Shown here: piece by piece, positions 20,716 through 30,074 of the stretch
Layout of the letters: the number at the start of each line of letters is the position of its first letter
Numbering within the stretch: position 1 is the first letter of the stretch
From: Mesotaenium endlicherianum
Lineage: Eukaryota > Streptophyta > Zygnematophyceae > Zygnematales > Mesotaeniaceae
Assembly: GCA_009602735.1 (NCBI GenBank)
Contig: WELA01013825.1
Location: forward strand, 415,706 to 464,858
DNA: 49,153 nt
Reading direction: 5' to 3'
Made by a program: the position numbers and the translations under genes
Notes under the pieces: model-generated
Seen by the model: the letters and a program-made list of their open reading frames with translations, nothing else
What the model was told of the DNA's origin: nothing
Database searches by the model: none

Positions 20716-22731
20716 GATCCAACCAAGACATTCACAACATTCTACAACGAAACTGAATATTAAAGAACAAGATAAAAGACTCCGCAGGTAATTCCCAGGA
20801 GGGAGCCCCACTATGAATTGTAATTCGCAAAGCGCTAAAAAGAAAAGTGACATTCAAACGCCAAAATCACACGCGCCCTGTCACAAGCATTGCATACGCC
20901 CGTCGATGCCGTCAGAATTAGCGTCGACCTGTGGTTGCGCTGTTGCTGCGCCTTTCTGGCGTTAAAGCAGCCGAACGGGACGTGACGTGACATGCTCTGT
21001 TGCGGTCGCGATCAGACGCTAGTGGCTACGAGAGCTCCGAGGCCCGCCCCTCGGAAGGAAAGGTCAGAACGTTTTAACGCTGACCTGTTGCGGTTCGGCG
21101 GTGTCCGAAGTGGTCCTGAGAGTCTAACGCCAGGCGACATGAGCAGTCGACCAAGCGTTGCTGTCCACAGGCGTGCACGAAGAAATCCCACCCATTCCGC
21201 GTCGGATGGGGTCCGAACAGAAGTATCTGCTCGTGAAAGCGCGCGTTGGGGCTGGTAGGGGCTGTAAATGCAATGTAACTGTCGTGTGCCAGCAGTTCTT
21301 GAACACCAGATGTGAAACTTTCGTTGTCTGAGTCGGTTTGTGACCGGTATATACATCACTGAGTTGCTGGCACACCGGAGGCTCCGCTTTTATTGCATTT
21401 TGTATGTTGTATTGTCTTTCAATGGTGCCAATGAAACCCGAGTTGAACTCAAGGAACATTAAATACCATGCGGGGGTTTGACTCCTATGTAGAGCATGTC
21501 ACCTCCTGACATGGGCTGAAGTTGGCATCATGCGATTCTAAAATTGTTATTTGTGGTTCTGCTTTAATTTTGTCTCGAGAGCTGTTGTTGAAGAATATGA
21601 ATGTAGCAAGGACAGCAATAAGCATGCACGATCTTAGAGTATAGGGCTTACAATCCACATCTTTCACACACAATGCTATCAATCGTTCGTCTTTTCTCGA
21701 CGACAATACTCTAAAGTGAGACCATTATGAAAACAAATCACGTGAGACTAGTAGAGAGACAAAACGCTAAATGATAGCAAACAATCTTAATTTCCTACTG
21801 GATTTGATGTTCAGGCAGTACACTCGTTTTGGCAATCTACAGCGTCAAGATGTTCAATAACTAACGAATGAATTCTGAGAGCTTTTAAAAGTCGTCAGTG
21901 CTCGTCATATGCAAGCAACTTATGATGCCACTCTATAGCTCTTACAATTTAAGGCAAAAAAGGCTTTTCTCAATCACAGATGATAGACAAACAAGAATGA
22001 CCGATTTCACTTGTTTCTATCTATAAGGTTGCTTGCAAATCAAGGGAGGATAATAGAGATTGAAGGTCTTATACAAAGTTTGATACTGTAGCAGTGTGAT
22101 ATTAAATCATTTGCTTCAACTTTGGCTCGCAAGACCCCGTTTCTCGATATCTGAGAAATATTTGACCTCATATTGCCATAGCAGCAGGTCGAGAAAGTAA
22201 CCCGCTAGACTTCCCCACCCACCCACTCCCCCCTTCGTGGTGCCAGGATGCTCTCACACAACATGGTCAAAGCTCATTGGAGGCCTTATGTGAGAAGGAC
22301 GTTGCACTGAGATGGATTATGCTTGCTGTGAATTTGTGAGCTACTAATTGAGTTAGTGGCTATGAGTGGCGACAACACCTGTCTTGAGTACGGGGGCTAC
22401 TGCACACAGCCAGCAAGGACAAGGCGAGCACTAACCAATGACGCTTGTTTTCATGGAAGCATAGCTCTACGAGATAAGAAATCTAGTAGTTAGCATGAGG
22501 TCAATAGAGTCCAAGTGGGCAACTAAGTCGAGGTAAGACTAAGGTGACTCGTTGGAGAGGAAGCTATTGCAAGTGATTTTGCCACGTGCCTTAGTGGTGC
22601 TTAATAGAATATTCATATTCGTTGCATTTGCTCAGTAGAAGGCAATGAGTAGTGTAGATGCATTGAGTACCTTCTTCATTAAGTAGCATCCGTTCAGTAC
22701 GCGCATCGTAGCATATTATTACTAGCCTTCT
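20716..22731. other. Intergenic, trihelix 5' side to element F
   Basis: 20860-21260 is GC- and CpG-rich, fitting a promoter of the minus-strand trihelix gene. No TATA box is certain. The plus-strand open frame at 20992-21258 looks like a by-product of GC content. 21300-22731 shows nothing identifiable. Confidence 0.4.
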
Positions 22732-23217
22732 TGTAGTGAAACAGATAGATAAAGTACTTAGTAAAATAGAATACTTTATTCAAGACGAGGATCTTTGAAC
22801 ACAAGTGGTAGGTTCTTGAAAGAGAGATGGCTTCTTGAAAGTTAATATATTTCTGGATTTTGGCAAGTACAAGAGTGATTCTGGAATGTCTTTCTATGTT
22901 CTAGCTCTTGTTTATATACTTGCTACGTAAGTAATTTCTAGGAAATTGTATGTTGATGTGTTGGCACCCAACACATCCCAAAACTTGCCACCTCTTTCTA
23001 GAATAATGTACACATGTCCTTTTGACCTAAAAATGGCACATTTGACTTTTGCCACATGGAGTTCTTCTAGGTCTTTCCTCTAACTTCGAAAATGCCTTAG
23101 AAGGTTCAAAGGACATGAACCAAGTTACTAGAGTACCTATTCACACTTGACTCCACACAATACTACTCCAAACATTAAAATATATGCAAACTAATATATA
23201 ATAACTCAATCACTACA
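22732..23217 (-). repeat. 3' LTR of element F
   Basis: 486 bp, near-identical to 29336-29837. The main differences are a short rearranged segment near 23085-23105 and another near 23157-23175. Contains the 3' end of the element in minus-strand orientation. Confidence 0.95.
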
Positions 23218-23232
23218 TCACCCCCCCGATAG
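23218..23232 (-). other. Polypurine tract of element F
   Basis: On the minus strand atcgggggggtga directly precedes the LTR start TGTAGT. A short GACG...CGTC inverted repeat lies just upstream (about 23239-23254). Confidence 0.7.
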
Positions 23233-23254
23233 AAAAAGCGACGTCTCGGCGCGT

Positions 23255-23383
23255 CAAGTCAGGTCTTACACATGTGGAGCAAACTAGTCAACAGTTTCAA
23301 GTCAGATGCCACACATGTGAAGAGGACTAGTCAAAGGCGCCAAGTCAGGTGCTACACATGTAAGGTAGACTAGGCAAGGTCGT
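23255..23383 (+). repeat. Three tandem 43-bp repeats in the tail of element F
   Basis: Units start at 23255, 23298 and 23341, each beginning caagtcag and containing an acacatgt core followed by actag(t/g)caa. All three are exactly 43 bp, with about a quarter of positions varying. They lie between pol and the polypurine tract. Role unknown; an RNA-packaging or transcription-control role is possible but not shown. Confidence 0.85.
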
Positions 23384-23678
23384 AGGTGGTGTGACCTTAT
23401 TGGCTAGCCTACTCCTTAATGATAAAGAAAATTGTACAAGTTGGCCCAGAATCTGCCACAAACTCAAAAATTCATAGCGTCCACAGAACTGCTTCAAATC
23501 TAAAAATTTGAGTGCCAGACGGACCGCGTCGGACAATTCTACCGGGTCACCAAATTTGAGAGCATTCTATTTCTGGAGTGTCGTTGAGAGCTGAGAGAGT
23601 AGGCACTCCTCCAAATCTGTGCAGAAACTTCTGAAAATCATAAGTCCTTCTATACTTCTCCAAATTCTGCAAAGTAAG

Positions 23679-24119
23679 TGTAATGAATCAGTTCATCATT
23701 TATTTAATTAATTGCACATATAAATATAACACTAAATAAGTATTATGTCTATATACTCACATGTGCGAGTTCATCTAAATGAATGTATGTCGATGTAATG
23801 CGAGTTTACTTACTTTGTTGAAAAGGTCAGCAGGATGACTTTTGTAACATAGTATAGTTTGCTAAGATTTATATATCATTTATATACAGGATATGATATC
23901 AGTAGGTTGACATATAGTAAGCTCGCTTGATATTAGCCAATATACTTAGCTTCAGTACGCTGAGGATAGACATATTCATTTAGATTGTTATTTGTAGATT
24001 GGCACATGTGACCGTAGTATACTGAAAGTCGGGAGGTCGACTGAGATTCGGTAAACCGATGTCCTACCAGTGTGATTAACTCCTGGGTAGGCGGTAAGTC
24101 ATTTTTTTTATTCATTTCA
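23679..24119 (+). repeat. Solo LTR nested in element F, TSD gtaag
   Basis: 441 bp, TGTAATGAATCAG to ATTCATTTCA, flanked by gtaag at 23674-23678 and 24120-24124. It belongs to the same clade as the LTRs of A, B and E: identical termini, a region matching 4745-4981 in reverse complement, and a gattaactcctgggtaggcgg block. It has only one copy of the 53-bp unit that is doubled in element E. Confidence 0.93.
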
Positions 24120-24430
24120 GTAAGTCTCAAAATGGGCGTTGTAAGATGTTCTATCAGAGTCTTGAGTTTCAAAGCATTCCAAGTTCAGGGGAGGGCACAA
24201 TGTCAGAAGGCATATTCTGCCCTAACAATACCAGCAGCCTGACCCCCTTCTACTTAGAGCATCATATCTCTCTCACCAGTGCTCCAAATTGAGCAAACTT
24301 GGACTCTAAATGACCGGCTACTCATGGACTATAGCCAGGTCGATTTTCAGAATTTTTATGCAGAGACCTGTCACCAGTAGCAGTTTTAGTTTTCTGTCCA
24401 GAAACTGTGAGAAGAGAAGAGTGTCTAATG

Positions 24431-27400
24431 TCAATTTTTCCTCTTTCTTGTTCTTGCAGGCTGCCTCCAAGGGGTCTTCTGCTGCTTCTTGATGGTGGCA
24501 GGCTGCCTCCCTGAAGTCTTCGGGCTTCTAGTAGAGAGACTTGGGGCTGGTCCAAGATGGGGGTTGGCGGCATGGAAGCGCTTCAACTTTCTCTGAACTT
24601 TGTCAAGGTAGTGCGCCGCCACCCAACTATTCTCCGAATCTGGATATCCTTTCCACTTGATCAAGTATTGCTGCTGTCTCCTGAAATTTCTCATAGCCAC
24701 TATGTCTTCCACTTCGTACTCCAAATGATCATCCACTATTGTTGGGGCTGGTGGGGTTGTCACACGTCCTGGGAACTTGTTGTCGGGTTGCACATATGGC
24801 TTGAAGAGGGAAGCGTGGAATACGGGGTCGATGTGCATAGTCTGGGGAAGTTCTAGCTTGAAAGCAACGGGGTTGACTTGCTGGATAATCTTGAAGGGTC
24901 CCAAATACTTGGGAGAGAACTTGCTGCCGGCAGGCCTGTTGTTCAGGGAAATGTTCTTGGATGATAGTAACACGTTGTCACCCACTCTGTACGTAATTTC
25001 TCTTCTGGATCTGTTCGCCACTCTTGCTTGAGCATCTTGCGCGTGTTGTAGAGCTTTCTTCGCTGCTGTAAGGGCTGCTTCTAATGTCTCCATAAAATCT
25101 GTGGCTGCAGGTACTTCATCATGGCCAGCCGTGAAGCTCAGTGGCGTGGTCGGATGGAAGCCATAGTTGAGGAAGAATGGGGACTCTTGGGTAGAGGCCT
25201 GCGTAGTGTTGTTGTAGGCAAACTCGAGGGGGGTCAAGTACATGTCCCAGTCTTGCTCGAGAATAGACACGTAGGCCTTTAGAGAGGTCTTTAGGGTACG
25301 ATTCATACGCTCGGTTTGCCCATTTAATTGTGGGTGGTAGGCAGTAGACATATCCAGCGATGTACCCAAGTTCTTGAAGACATTTTTCCAGAAATGGCTT
25401 GTGAATCTTGGATCCCTATCTGATACAATTCTTGATGGTAGTCCATGGAGTCGGAAGATGTTGTCAAAGATGAGTCTTGCAAGTTGTGGTGCTGTAGCCT
25501 TAGTCGTCGTGGGAATAAAATGAGCCATCTTGGTAAGTCTGTCCACCACCGTGAGTATTGCATTATGGCCTCGAGGTGTCACGGGCAGGTCCACGATAAG
25601 GTCCATTGAGATGTCCGTCCATTGCCTTTCCGGGATTGGTAGTGGTTGGAAAAGTCCTCCCGCCTTTTGGGATGGTGGCTTGACTCTTTGGCATGTGTCA
25701 CAGCTCCTGCAGTACTCCTTGACTTGCTTAGACATGCCTGGCCAACAATAAGTCCTGGCTAGAACGCCCGTGGTCCTTAGGATTCCAAAGTGTCCTCCAA
25801 GAGGGTTGTCGTGTGCTTCTCGTAGAAGCAAGAGCCGGAGGTCTAAGTCATTAGGAACACATCTCTGGCCCGTATCTTGCCTCACCCAATAATTGCCTTC
25901 TTGCTTCTTGCATGGGTCCAAGGCTGCTTCTCCGTTCTTGTAGTAAGGGTCTCTTTCATAGGCGGCTGAAAATCGAGCTTCCAGATCTGTCTTCAGGGAT
26001 ACCATCACTGCATTTAATTGCAGTCTTGAGAGGGGGTCAGCCGGGTTTGTCTTGCCGGGCTGGTACTGAATCGTGATGTTGTATTGTTGCAAGTATCCGC
26101 TCCATCTTGCTTGTCTCCTTGAGAGATACGGCTGCGTCTGGAGGTGCTTTAACGCCTCGTGGTCCGTGGTGACCAGTACTTTGCGTCCTTCAACGTAGCA
26201 GCGCCAAACCTTCAAGGCATGTACAATCGCCAATGCCTCTCGCTCCGTGGTTGTATAATTTTGCTCGGCCGGATTTAGCTTTTCTGACTCGTAGGCAATG
26301 GGCTGCAGTCCCTTGCCTTGGTCTTGAAGCAGGATTGCTCCTATTGCATAGGAAGATGCATCGGTGATGACGTGGAAGGGCCAATCCGGGTTTGGACTTG
26401 GGAGTGTGAGCACCGGGGATGTGGTCAATCTTCGCTTTAACTCTTGAAATGCCTCTTCCTCTTTCTCGGTCCATGTATATAGCCTGTCCTTCTTGAGTAG
26501 ATCTGTCAGGGGGGCTGCTATGTGCGAGAAGCCTTGGATGAATTTTCTGTACCAATTGGCAAATCCCAAGAATGACTGGAGTTCTTTCTTGGTCGTGGGG
26601 GTTGGCCATTCCTCCACCACCGTGGTCTTCTTGGGGTCTATCTTGATGCCATCAGCAGTCACGTGGAGACCTAGGAACTCCACTTCTTGTTTGGCAAACT
26701 CGCATTTTGACTCCTTCGCAAACAGCTTGTTTTGCTTCAATACTTCAAGGACTTCTTTCAAGTGTCTCGCATGCTCTTCAAGGGTCTTGCTGTAGATAAG
26801 GATGTCATCGATGAATACCACCACAAATCTGTCCAACATGGGCTGAAATATGGTGTTCATCATAGTCATGAAAGTTGCTGGCGCGTTGGTGAGTCCAAAT
26901 GGCAGGACCATGAACTCAAAATGTCCATATCTTGTCCTGAATGCCGTCTTCTCTATGTCCGGTTCTGCGATGCGAATCTGGTGGTAGCCGCTCCGTAAGT
27001 CAATCTTCGTGAAGTACTTGGCTCCAACCAGCCGGTCCATGAGCTCATCCATGCGCGGCAGCGGGTATCGATTCTTGATGGTGATCTTGTTGAGGGCGCG
27101 ATAGTCCACACACATCCTCAAGGTACCATCTTTCTTCTTGACAAATAGCACCGGGGCTCCAAATGGCGACTTGCTAGGTCGAATGAAGCCATGCTCCAGT
27201 AGCTCCTTGATTTGCTTCTTGACTTCGTCTAGCTCCGTGTATGACATTTTGAACGTAGGCCGAGAGATGGGCTTGCTTCCGGGCTCCAACTCTATCTTGT
27301 GGTCTACGAATCTTTTGGGGGGTAGGCCCTTGGGCAATTCCGGGGAGAACACTTCTTTGTAGTCCTCTAAGACTTCTTGTATCTCCTTGGGAACGGGGCT

Positions 27401-28096
27401 GCCTTCTTGACTCTCGATGTCTTTCTTGATGTCTTTTGGCGTGATCAAGGCCAAAAGAAGCTCGTGTCCCTTCCTCACAAGTCTCTTGAGTTGGAGGGCG
27501 GACAATAGTATCTCGTGTGCCGGCTTCTGGATGTCTTGGGTCTGGATATTCTGGATTGCGCGCAAAATACAGATTCTTGAAGTGATGTCATTCTTGATCT
27601 TGATAGTACCGGTCCTCCAATCAACTTGGGGGTTGTGCTTGGTCAACCAAGGCGTCCCTAGGATGACGTCGTACTTGCCCAATTGCATGGGGGAGAACAC
27701 TACTCTATCCTTGAAGGACTTGATAGAGAGTGCCAAGGGGTACGTCTTCTTGGAAGGGGTAGTATAGGAGAATCCATCGGGCATCATAATCTCCTCGTCG
27801 TGGTCAAGAGTTCGCATAGTAATACCGTGCTTGGTGGCAAAATCTGCAGCAATGAAGTTGCCTTGAGCTCCGCTATCCACCAAGATGTGGACCTTCTCTC
27901 CTCCAAGGTAACCTCTCAAACTCATTGGGGCTGGAACGTCGTCTTCAACGGGGGTCTCCACCTCACTTGGCGTGTTGCCTTCTCGTGAAGTGGGTCTTGG
28001 GGTGGTAGGCTCCTGGCCTACCGGCGCTGTCCGTTTTTTGACAACTTTTTGGGGCATGAAAGTGCACGATGGCCCTTTTCCTTGCAATAAAAGCAT
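24431..28096 (-). CDS. pol: Element F Pol polyprotein (PR-RT-RH-INT-chromodomain)
   Basis: Open frame of 1221 codons. Protease: VDSGAQ (residues 73-78). [10 protein letters not shown] (331-338), catalytic FIDD (429-432 or so). RNase H: ITDASS near 578, TEREAL near 618 and TTDHEAL near 644. Integrase: zinc finger H762, H769, C799, C802, and core D832, D893, E929 with 35 residues between D893 and E929. Chromodomain: about 1125-1175 ([26 protein letters not shown]). All catalytic residues are present, so the protein could be active. The Met at 28096 is probably not a true start: the frame overlaps gag by 79 nt and is in the -1 phase, consistent with production as a Gag-Pol fusion by frameshifting. 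The chromodomain would direct insertion to modified histone tails. Confidence 0.95.
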   Translation of the reverse strand: MLLLQGKGPSCTFMPQKVVKKRTAPVGQEPTTPRPTSREGNTPSEVETPVEDDVPAPMSLRGYLGGEKVHILVDSGAQGNFIAADFATKHGITMRTLDHDEEIMMPDGFSYTTPSKKTYPLALSIKSFKDRVVFSPMQLGKYDVILGTPWLTKHNPQVDWRTGTIKIKNDITSRICILRAIQNIQTQDIQKPAHEILLSALQLKRLVRKGHELLLALITPKDIKKDIESQEGSPVPKEIQEVLEDYKEVFSPELPKGLPPKRFVDHKIELEPGSKPISRPTFKMSYTELDEVKKQIKELLEHGFIRPSKSPFGAPVLFVKKKDGTLRMCVDYRALNKITIKNRYPLPRMDELMDRLVGAKYFTKIDLRSGYHQIRIAEPDIEKTAFRTRYGHFEFMVLPFGLTNAPATFMTMMNTIFQPMLDRFVVVFIDDILIYSKTLEEHARHLKEVLEVLKQNKLFAKESKCEFAKQEVEFLGLHVTADGIKIDPKKTTVVEEWPTPTTKKELQSFLGFANWYRKFIQGFSHIAAPLTDLLKKDRLYTWTEKEEEAFQELKRRLTTSPVLTLPSPNPDWPFHVITDASSYAIGAILLQDQGKGLQPIAYESEKLNPAEQNYTTTEREALAIVHALKVWRCYVEGRKVLVTTDHEALKHLQTQPYLSRRQARWSGYLQQYNITIQYQPGKTNPADPLSRLQLNAVMVSLKTDLEARFSAAYERDPYYKNGEAALDPCKKQEGNYWVRQDTGQRCVPNDLDLRLLLLREAHDNPLGGHFGILRTTGVLARTYCWPGMSKQVKEYCRSCDTCQRVKPPSQKAGGLFQPLPIPERQWTDISMDLIVDLPVTPRGHNAILTVVDRLTKMAHFIPTTTKATAPQLARLIFDNIFRLHGLPSRIVSDRDPRFTSHFWKNVFKNLGTSLDMSTAYHPQLNGQTERMNRTLKTSLKAYVSILEQDWDMYLTPLEFAYNNTTQASTQESPFFLNYGFHPTTPLSFTAGHDEVPAATDFMETLEAALTAAKKALQHAQDAQARVANRSRREITYRVGDNVLLSSKNISLNNRPAGSKFSPKYLGPFKIIQQVNPVAFKLELPQTMHIDPVFHASLFKPYVQPDNKFPGRVTTPPAPTIVDDHLEYEVEDIVAMRNFRRQQQYLIKWKGYPDSENSWVAAHYLDKVQRKLKRFHAANPHLGPAPSLSTRSPKTSGRQPATIKKQQKTPWRQPARTRKRKN

Positions 28097-29298
28097 AGTC
28101 CAGCCGTCATGAGAGCTTCTTTTTCAGCCGGGGAGAGTCTTGCTTTCACTCCTTGCTGGTTTCTTGCATCATAAGTGTCATTGGAGGGTCTTCCACTCTT
28201 CCGGGCAGCCGCGGGGTCCCTTTTAATAACTCCGATTTCCATGGGTGTGGGTCCAGATTCGGATGTGGAAGGGGCTGCGTACACCCGCGTCGTCGGTACC
28301 CGTGAAGATGAAGGCACGGAGTGCTTGAAATCCAAGGTATCCACCTTTTGGGCCACTTCAATGATCTTTGAGAAGTCCGTCAAGTCGCGTAATTCCACTT
28401 CCTTTGCCACCTTGGGTTTGAGGCCAAAGATGTAGCGGTCAATCTTCTCCTCGAGAGACATGTTGGGGATCTCAAGAGTGAGGGCGTGAAATCTGGATGT
28501 ATACTCTTGAACGGACGTCGTTTGCTTGAGATGGTGGAGCTTTCCTCGGGCAATCTTCTCCGCATTGATGGGCATGAATTGCTTCTTGAGGGCCTCACGA
28601 AAATCTGCCCATCTTGCATATGATGGTGGGGGCTCTTGGCCGAGCATGGGGTGCGCCATAGCTTGATATATAGCCGCTTGATAGTTACGCCACCATGATG
28701 TTGCTGCTCCTCTAAGTAAGGTAACGGCAAAGGGAACGTAGTCCTCCTCGGGTACTTCAAGGAACGCGAGGTACGTCTCCACTTGGTAGAGCCATAAATT
28801 CAGGTTGGCACCTTTCCCGGGGTTGAAAGTGTCGGGTTTGCCGGGCTTGATGAGTTTCCTTGCTCTCGTTGGCTCTTGTGGAGGCGCTTGAGCCGGGGCT
28901 GGATTTTGAGCATTGCTCGCAATAGGGGCAACCATGGCAGCCATAGCTTCTCTTGACGCTTGCACGGTTGCTTCATAGGTGGCCAAGCCCACTTGGTTGT
29001 GGACGGTCATTAGGAAGGCTGCCCACTCATTTGCGGGAACTCCTTGTGGTGGGGTCAACTTTGCTATAGCGGCTGCCACGGGATTTGACGGTGCTCCTCC
29101 TTGTGGTGCTTCTTGTTGTTGCAGATTTCCTTGAGTAGGCTCTCCCATCGACGCTGGAGGAGGGTGTGCTCCTCCTTGTGGTGCTTCTTGTTGTTGCAGA
29201 TTTTCTTGAGTGGGCTCTCCCATCGACGCTGGAGGAGGGTGTCTTGGAGAGGAAGGGCTTCCTTCGAAAGCTTGCTGTTGGTCTTGAGGATCGGCCAT
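28018..29298 (-). CDS. gag: Element F Gag
   Basis: 426 aa. The N-terminal 60 residues are Pro/Gln-rich and contain two 25-residue repeats ([20 protein letters not shown]). A Retrotrans_gag-type helical domain spans about residues 145-320 ([49 protein letters not shown]). A CCHC zinc knuckle lies near the C-terminus (C402, C405, H410, C415; [14 protein letters not shown]). It forms the particle and binds the RNA. The ATG at 29298 lies 37 nt inside the 5' LTR edge. The stop at 28018 is preceded by the slippery heptamer. Confidence 0.95.
   Translation of the reverse strand: MADPQDQQQAFEGSPSSPRHPPPASMGEPTQENLQQQEAPQGGAHPPPASMGEPTQGNLQQQEAPQGGAPSNPVAAAIAKLTPPQGVPANEWAAFLMTVHNQVGLATYEATVQASREAMAAMVAPIASNAQNPAPAQAPPQEPTRARKLIKPGKPDTFNPGKGANLNLWLYQVETYLAFLEVPEEDYVPFAVTLLRGAATSWWRNYQAAIYQAMAHPMLGQEPPPSYARWADFREALKKQFMPINAEKIARGKLHHLKQTTSVQEYTSRFHALTLEIPNMSLEEKIDRYIFGLKPKVAKEVELRDLTDFSKIIEVAQKVDTLDFKHSVPSSSRVPTTRVYAAPSTSESGPTPMEIGVIKRDPAAARKSGRPSNDTYDARNQQGVKARLSPAEKEALMTAGLCFYCKEKGHRALSCPKKLSKNGQRR
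28033..28039 (-). promoter_or_regulatory. Putative -1 ribosomal frameshift site (A AAA AAC)
   Basis: On the minus strand the gag frame reads TCA AAA AAC GGA, giving the canonical slippery heptamer A_AAA_AAC six codons before the gag stop (28018-28020). Slipping back one base enters exactly the pol frame (CGG ACA GCG CCG). Downstream pairing (pseudoknot) was not tested. Confidence 0.75.
29093..29242 (-). repeat. 75-bp tandem duplication within gag
   Basis: Two units, 29093-29167 and 29168-29242, differing at only a few positions. In-frame, so they encode two copies of a 25-residue Pro/Gln-rich peptide. Confidence 0.93.
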
Positions 29299-29318
29299 CT
29301 TCTTGTGCTAACAAAGTG

Positions 29319-29334
29319 CCTAGCTCCGATAACA
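29319..29334 (-). other. Primer binding site of element F
   Basis: Minus strand tgttatcggagctagg, one base inside the 5' LTR. It differs from the initiator-Met primer site TGGTATCAGAGC at two positions in the first twelve. Confidence 0.75.
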
Positions 29335-29335
29335 C

Positions 29336-29837
29336 TGTAGTGAAACAGATAGATAAAGTACTTAGTAAAATAGAATACTTTATTCAAGACAAGGATCTTT
29401 GAACACAAGTGGTAGCTTCTTGAAAGAGAGATGGCTTCTTGAAAGTTAATATATTTCTGGATTTTGGCAAGTACAAGAGTGATTCTGGAATGTCTTTCTA
29501 TGTTCTAGCTCTTGTTTATATACTTGCTACATAAGTAATTTCTAGGAAAGTGTATGTTGATGTGTTGGCACCCAACACATCCCAAAACTTGCCACCTCTT
29601 TCTAAAATAATGTACACATGTCCTTTTGACCTAAAAATGGCACATTTGACTTTTGCCACATGGAGTTCTTCTAGGTCTTTCCTCGAAAATGCCTTCGAAA
29701 ATGCCTTGGAAGGTTCAAAGGACATGAACCAAGTTACTAGAGTACCTATTCACACTTGACTCCACAATAATACTTCAAATATATTTGAAAACATTAAAAT
29801 ATATGCAAACTAATATATAATATCTCAAATTACTACA
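29336..29837 (-). repeat. 5' LTR of element F
   Basis: 502 bp, TGTAGTGAAACAG to ATTACTACA, carrying the promoter of the element on the minus strand. A tatata-containing stretch lies near 29809-29822. Contains tgatgtgttggcacccaaca, identical in both LTRs. Confidence 0.95.
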
Positions 29838-30074
29838 CTTCTGTTCCTCATGATACCACGATACAACTTTTCCAGACATTGCAATTTGAACACAAGTTTT
29901 GGGATTCCCCACATCATGTCAATCGCAGTAAACAAAGCACATAACAGAGTAACGTGTCAAAGAGGTCAATTGGGCCAAGACCAATCATTAGTGCACGCAT
30001 CAATGAAATCCACGAGCATAAAAGCAGCTTACATTTTACTAGAAATAACTGAGAAGATCAAATAAAAAAGAACC
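29838..30074 (-). other. RPP30 3' flank carrying the F target site
   Basis: 237 bp between element F and the RPP30 stop codon. Probably RPP30 3' UTR or terminator DNA, so F may have displaced or now supplies the polyadenylation signal. No coding. Confidence 0.5.

Larger units (their letters stand above)
22732..29837 (-). mobile_element. Full-length Ty3/Gypsy chromovirus F, TSD cttct
   Basis: A 7.1-kb element with LTRs at 22732-23217 and 29336-29837, both with TGTAGT...ACTACA ends. It is flanked by cttct at 22727-22731 and 29838-29842. On the minus strand: 5' LTR, primer site, gag, overlapping pol in the -1 frame, non-coding tail with three 43-bp repeats, polypurine tract, 3' LTR. Both ORFs are uninterrupted. 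The LTRs differ by roughly a dozen substitutions plus small indels, so the insertion is fairly recent. A solo LTR (23679-24119) inserted in its tail later. It sits 237 bp past the RPP30 stop codon. Confidence 0.95.

Noticed and set aside
20992..21258. 88-codon GC-rich plus-strand frame
   Set aside because: Lies in the CpG-rich promoter region of the trihelix gene; no similarity and open in more than one frame.
22137..22731. Search for a tRNA or small RNA gene in the gene-free stretches
   Set aside because: No cloverleaf or A/B-box combination was convincing by eye here or in 36131-38474; a tRNAscan-type search would settle it.
23255..23383. Short regularly spaced repeats considered as a CRISPR-like array
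   Set aside because: Units are directly adjacent 43-bp tandem repeats with no unique spacers, inside a eukaryotic retroelement.
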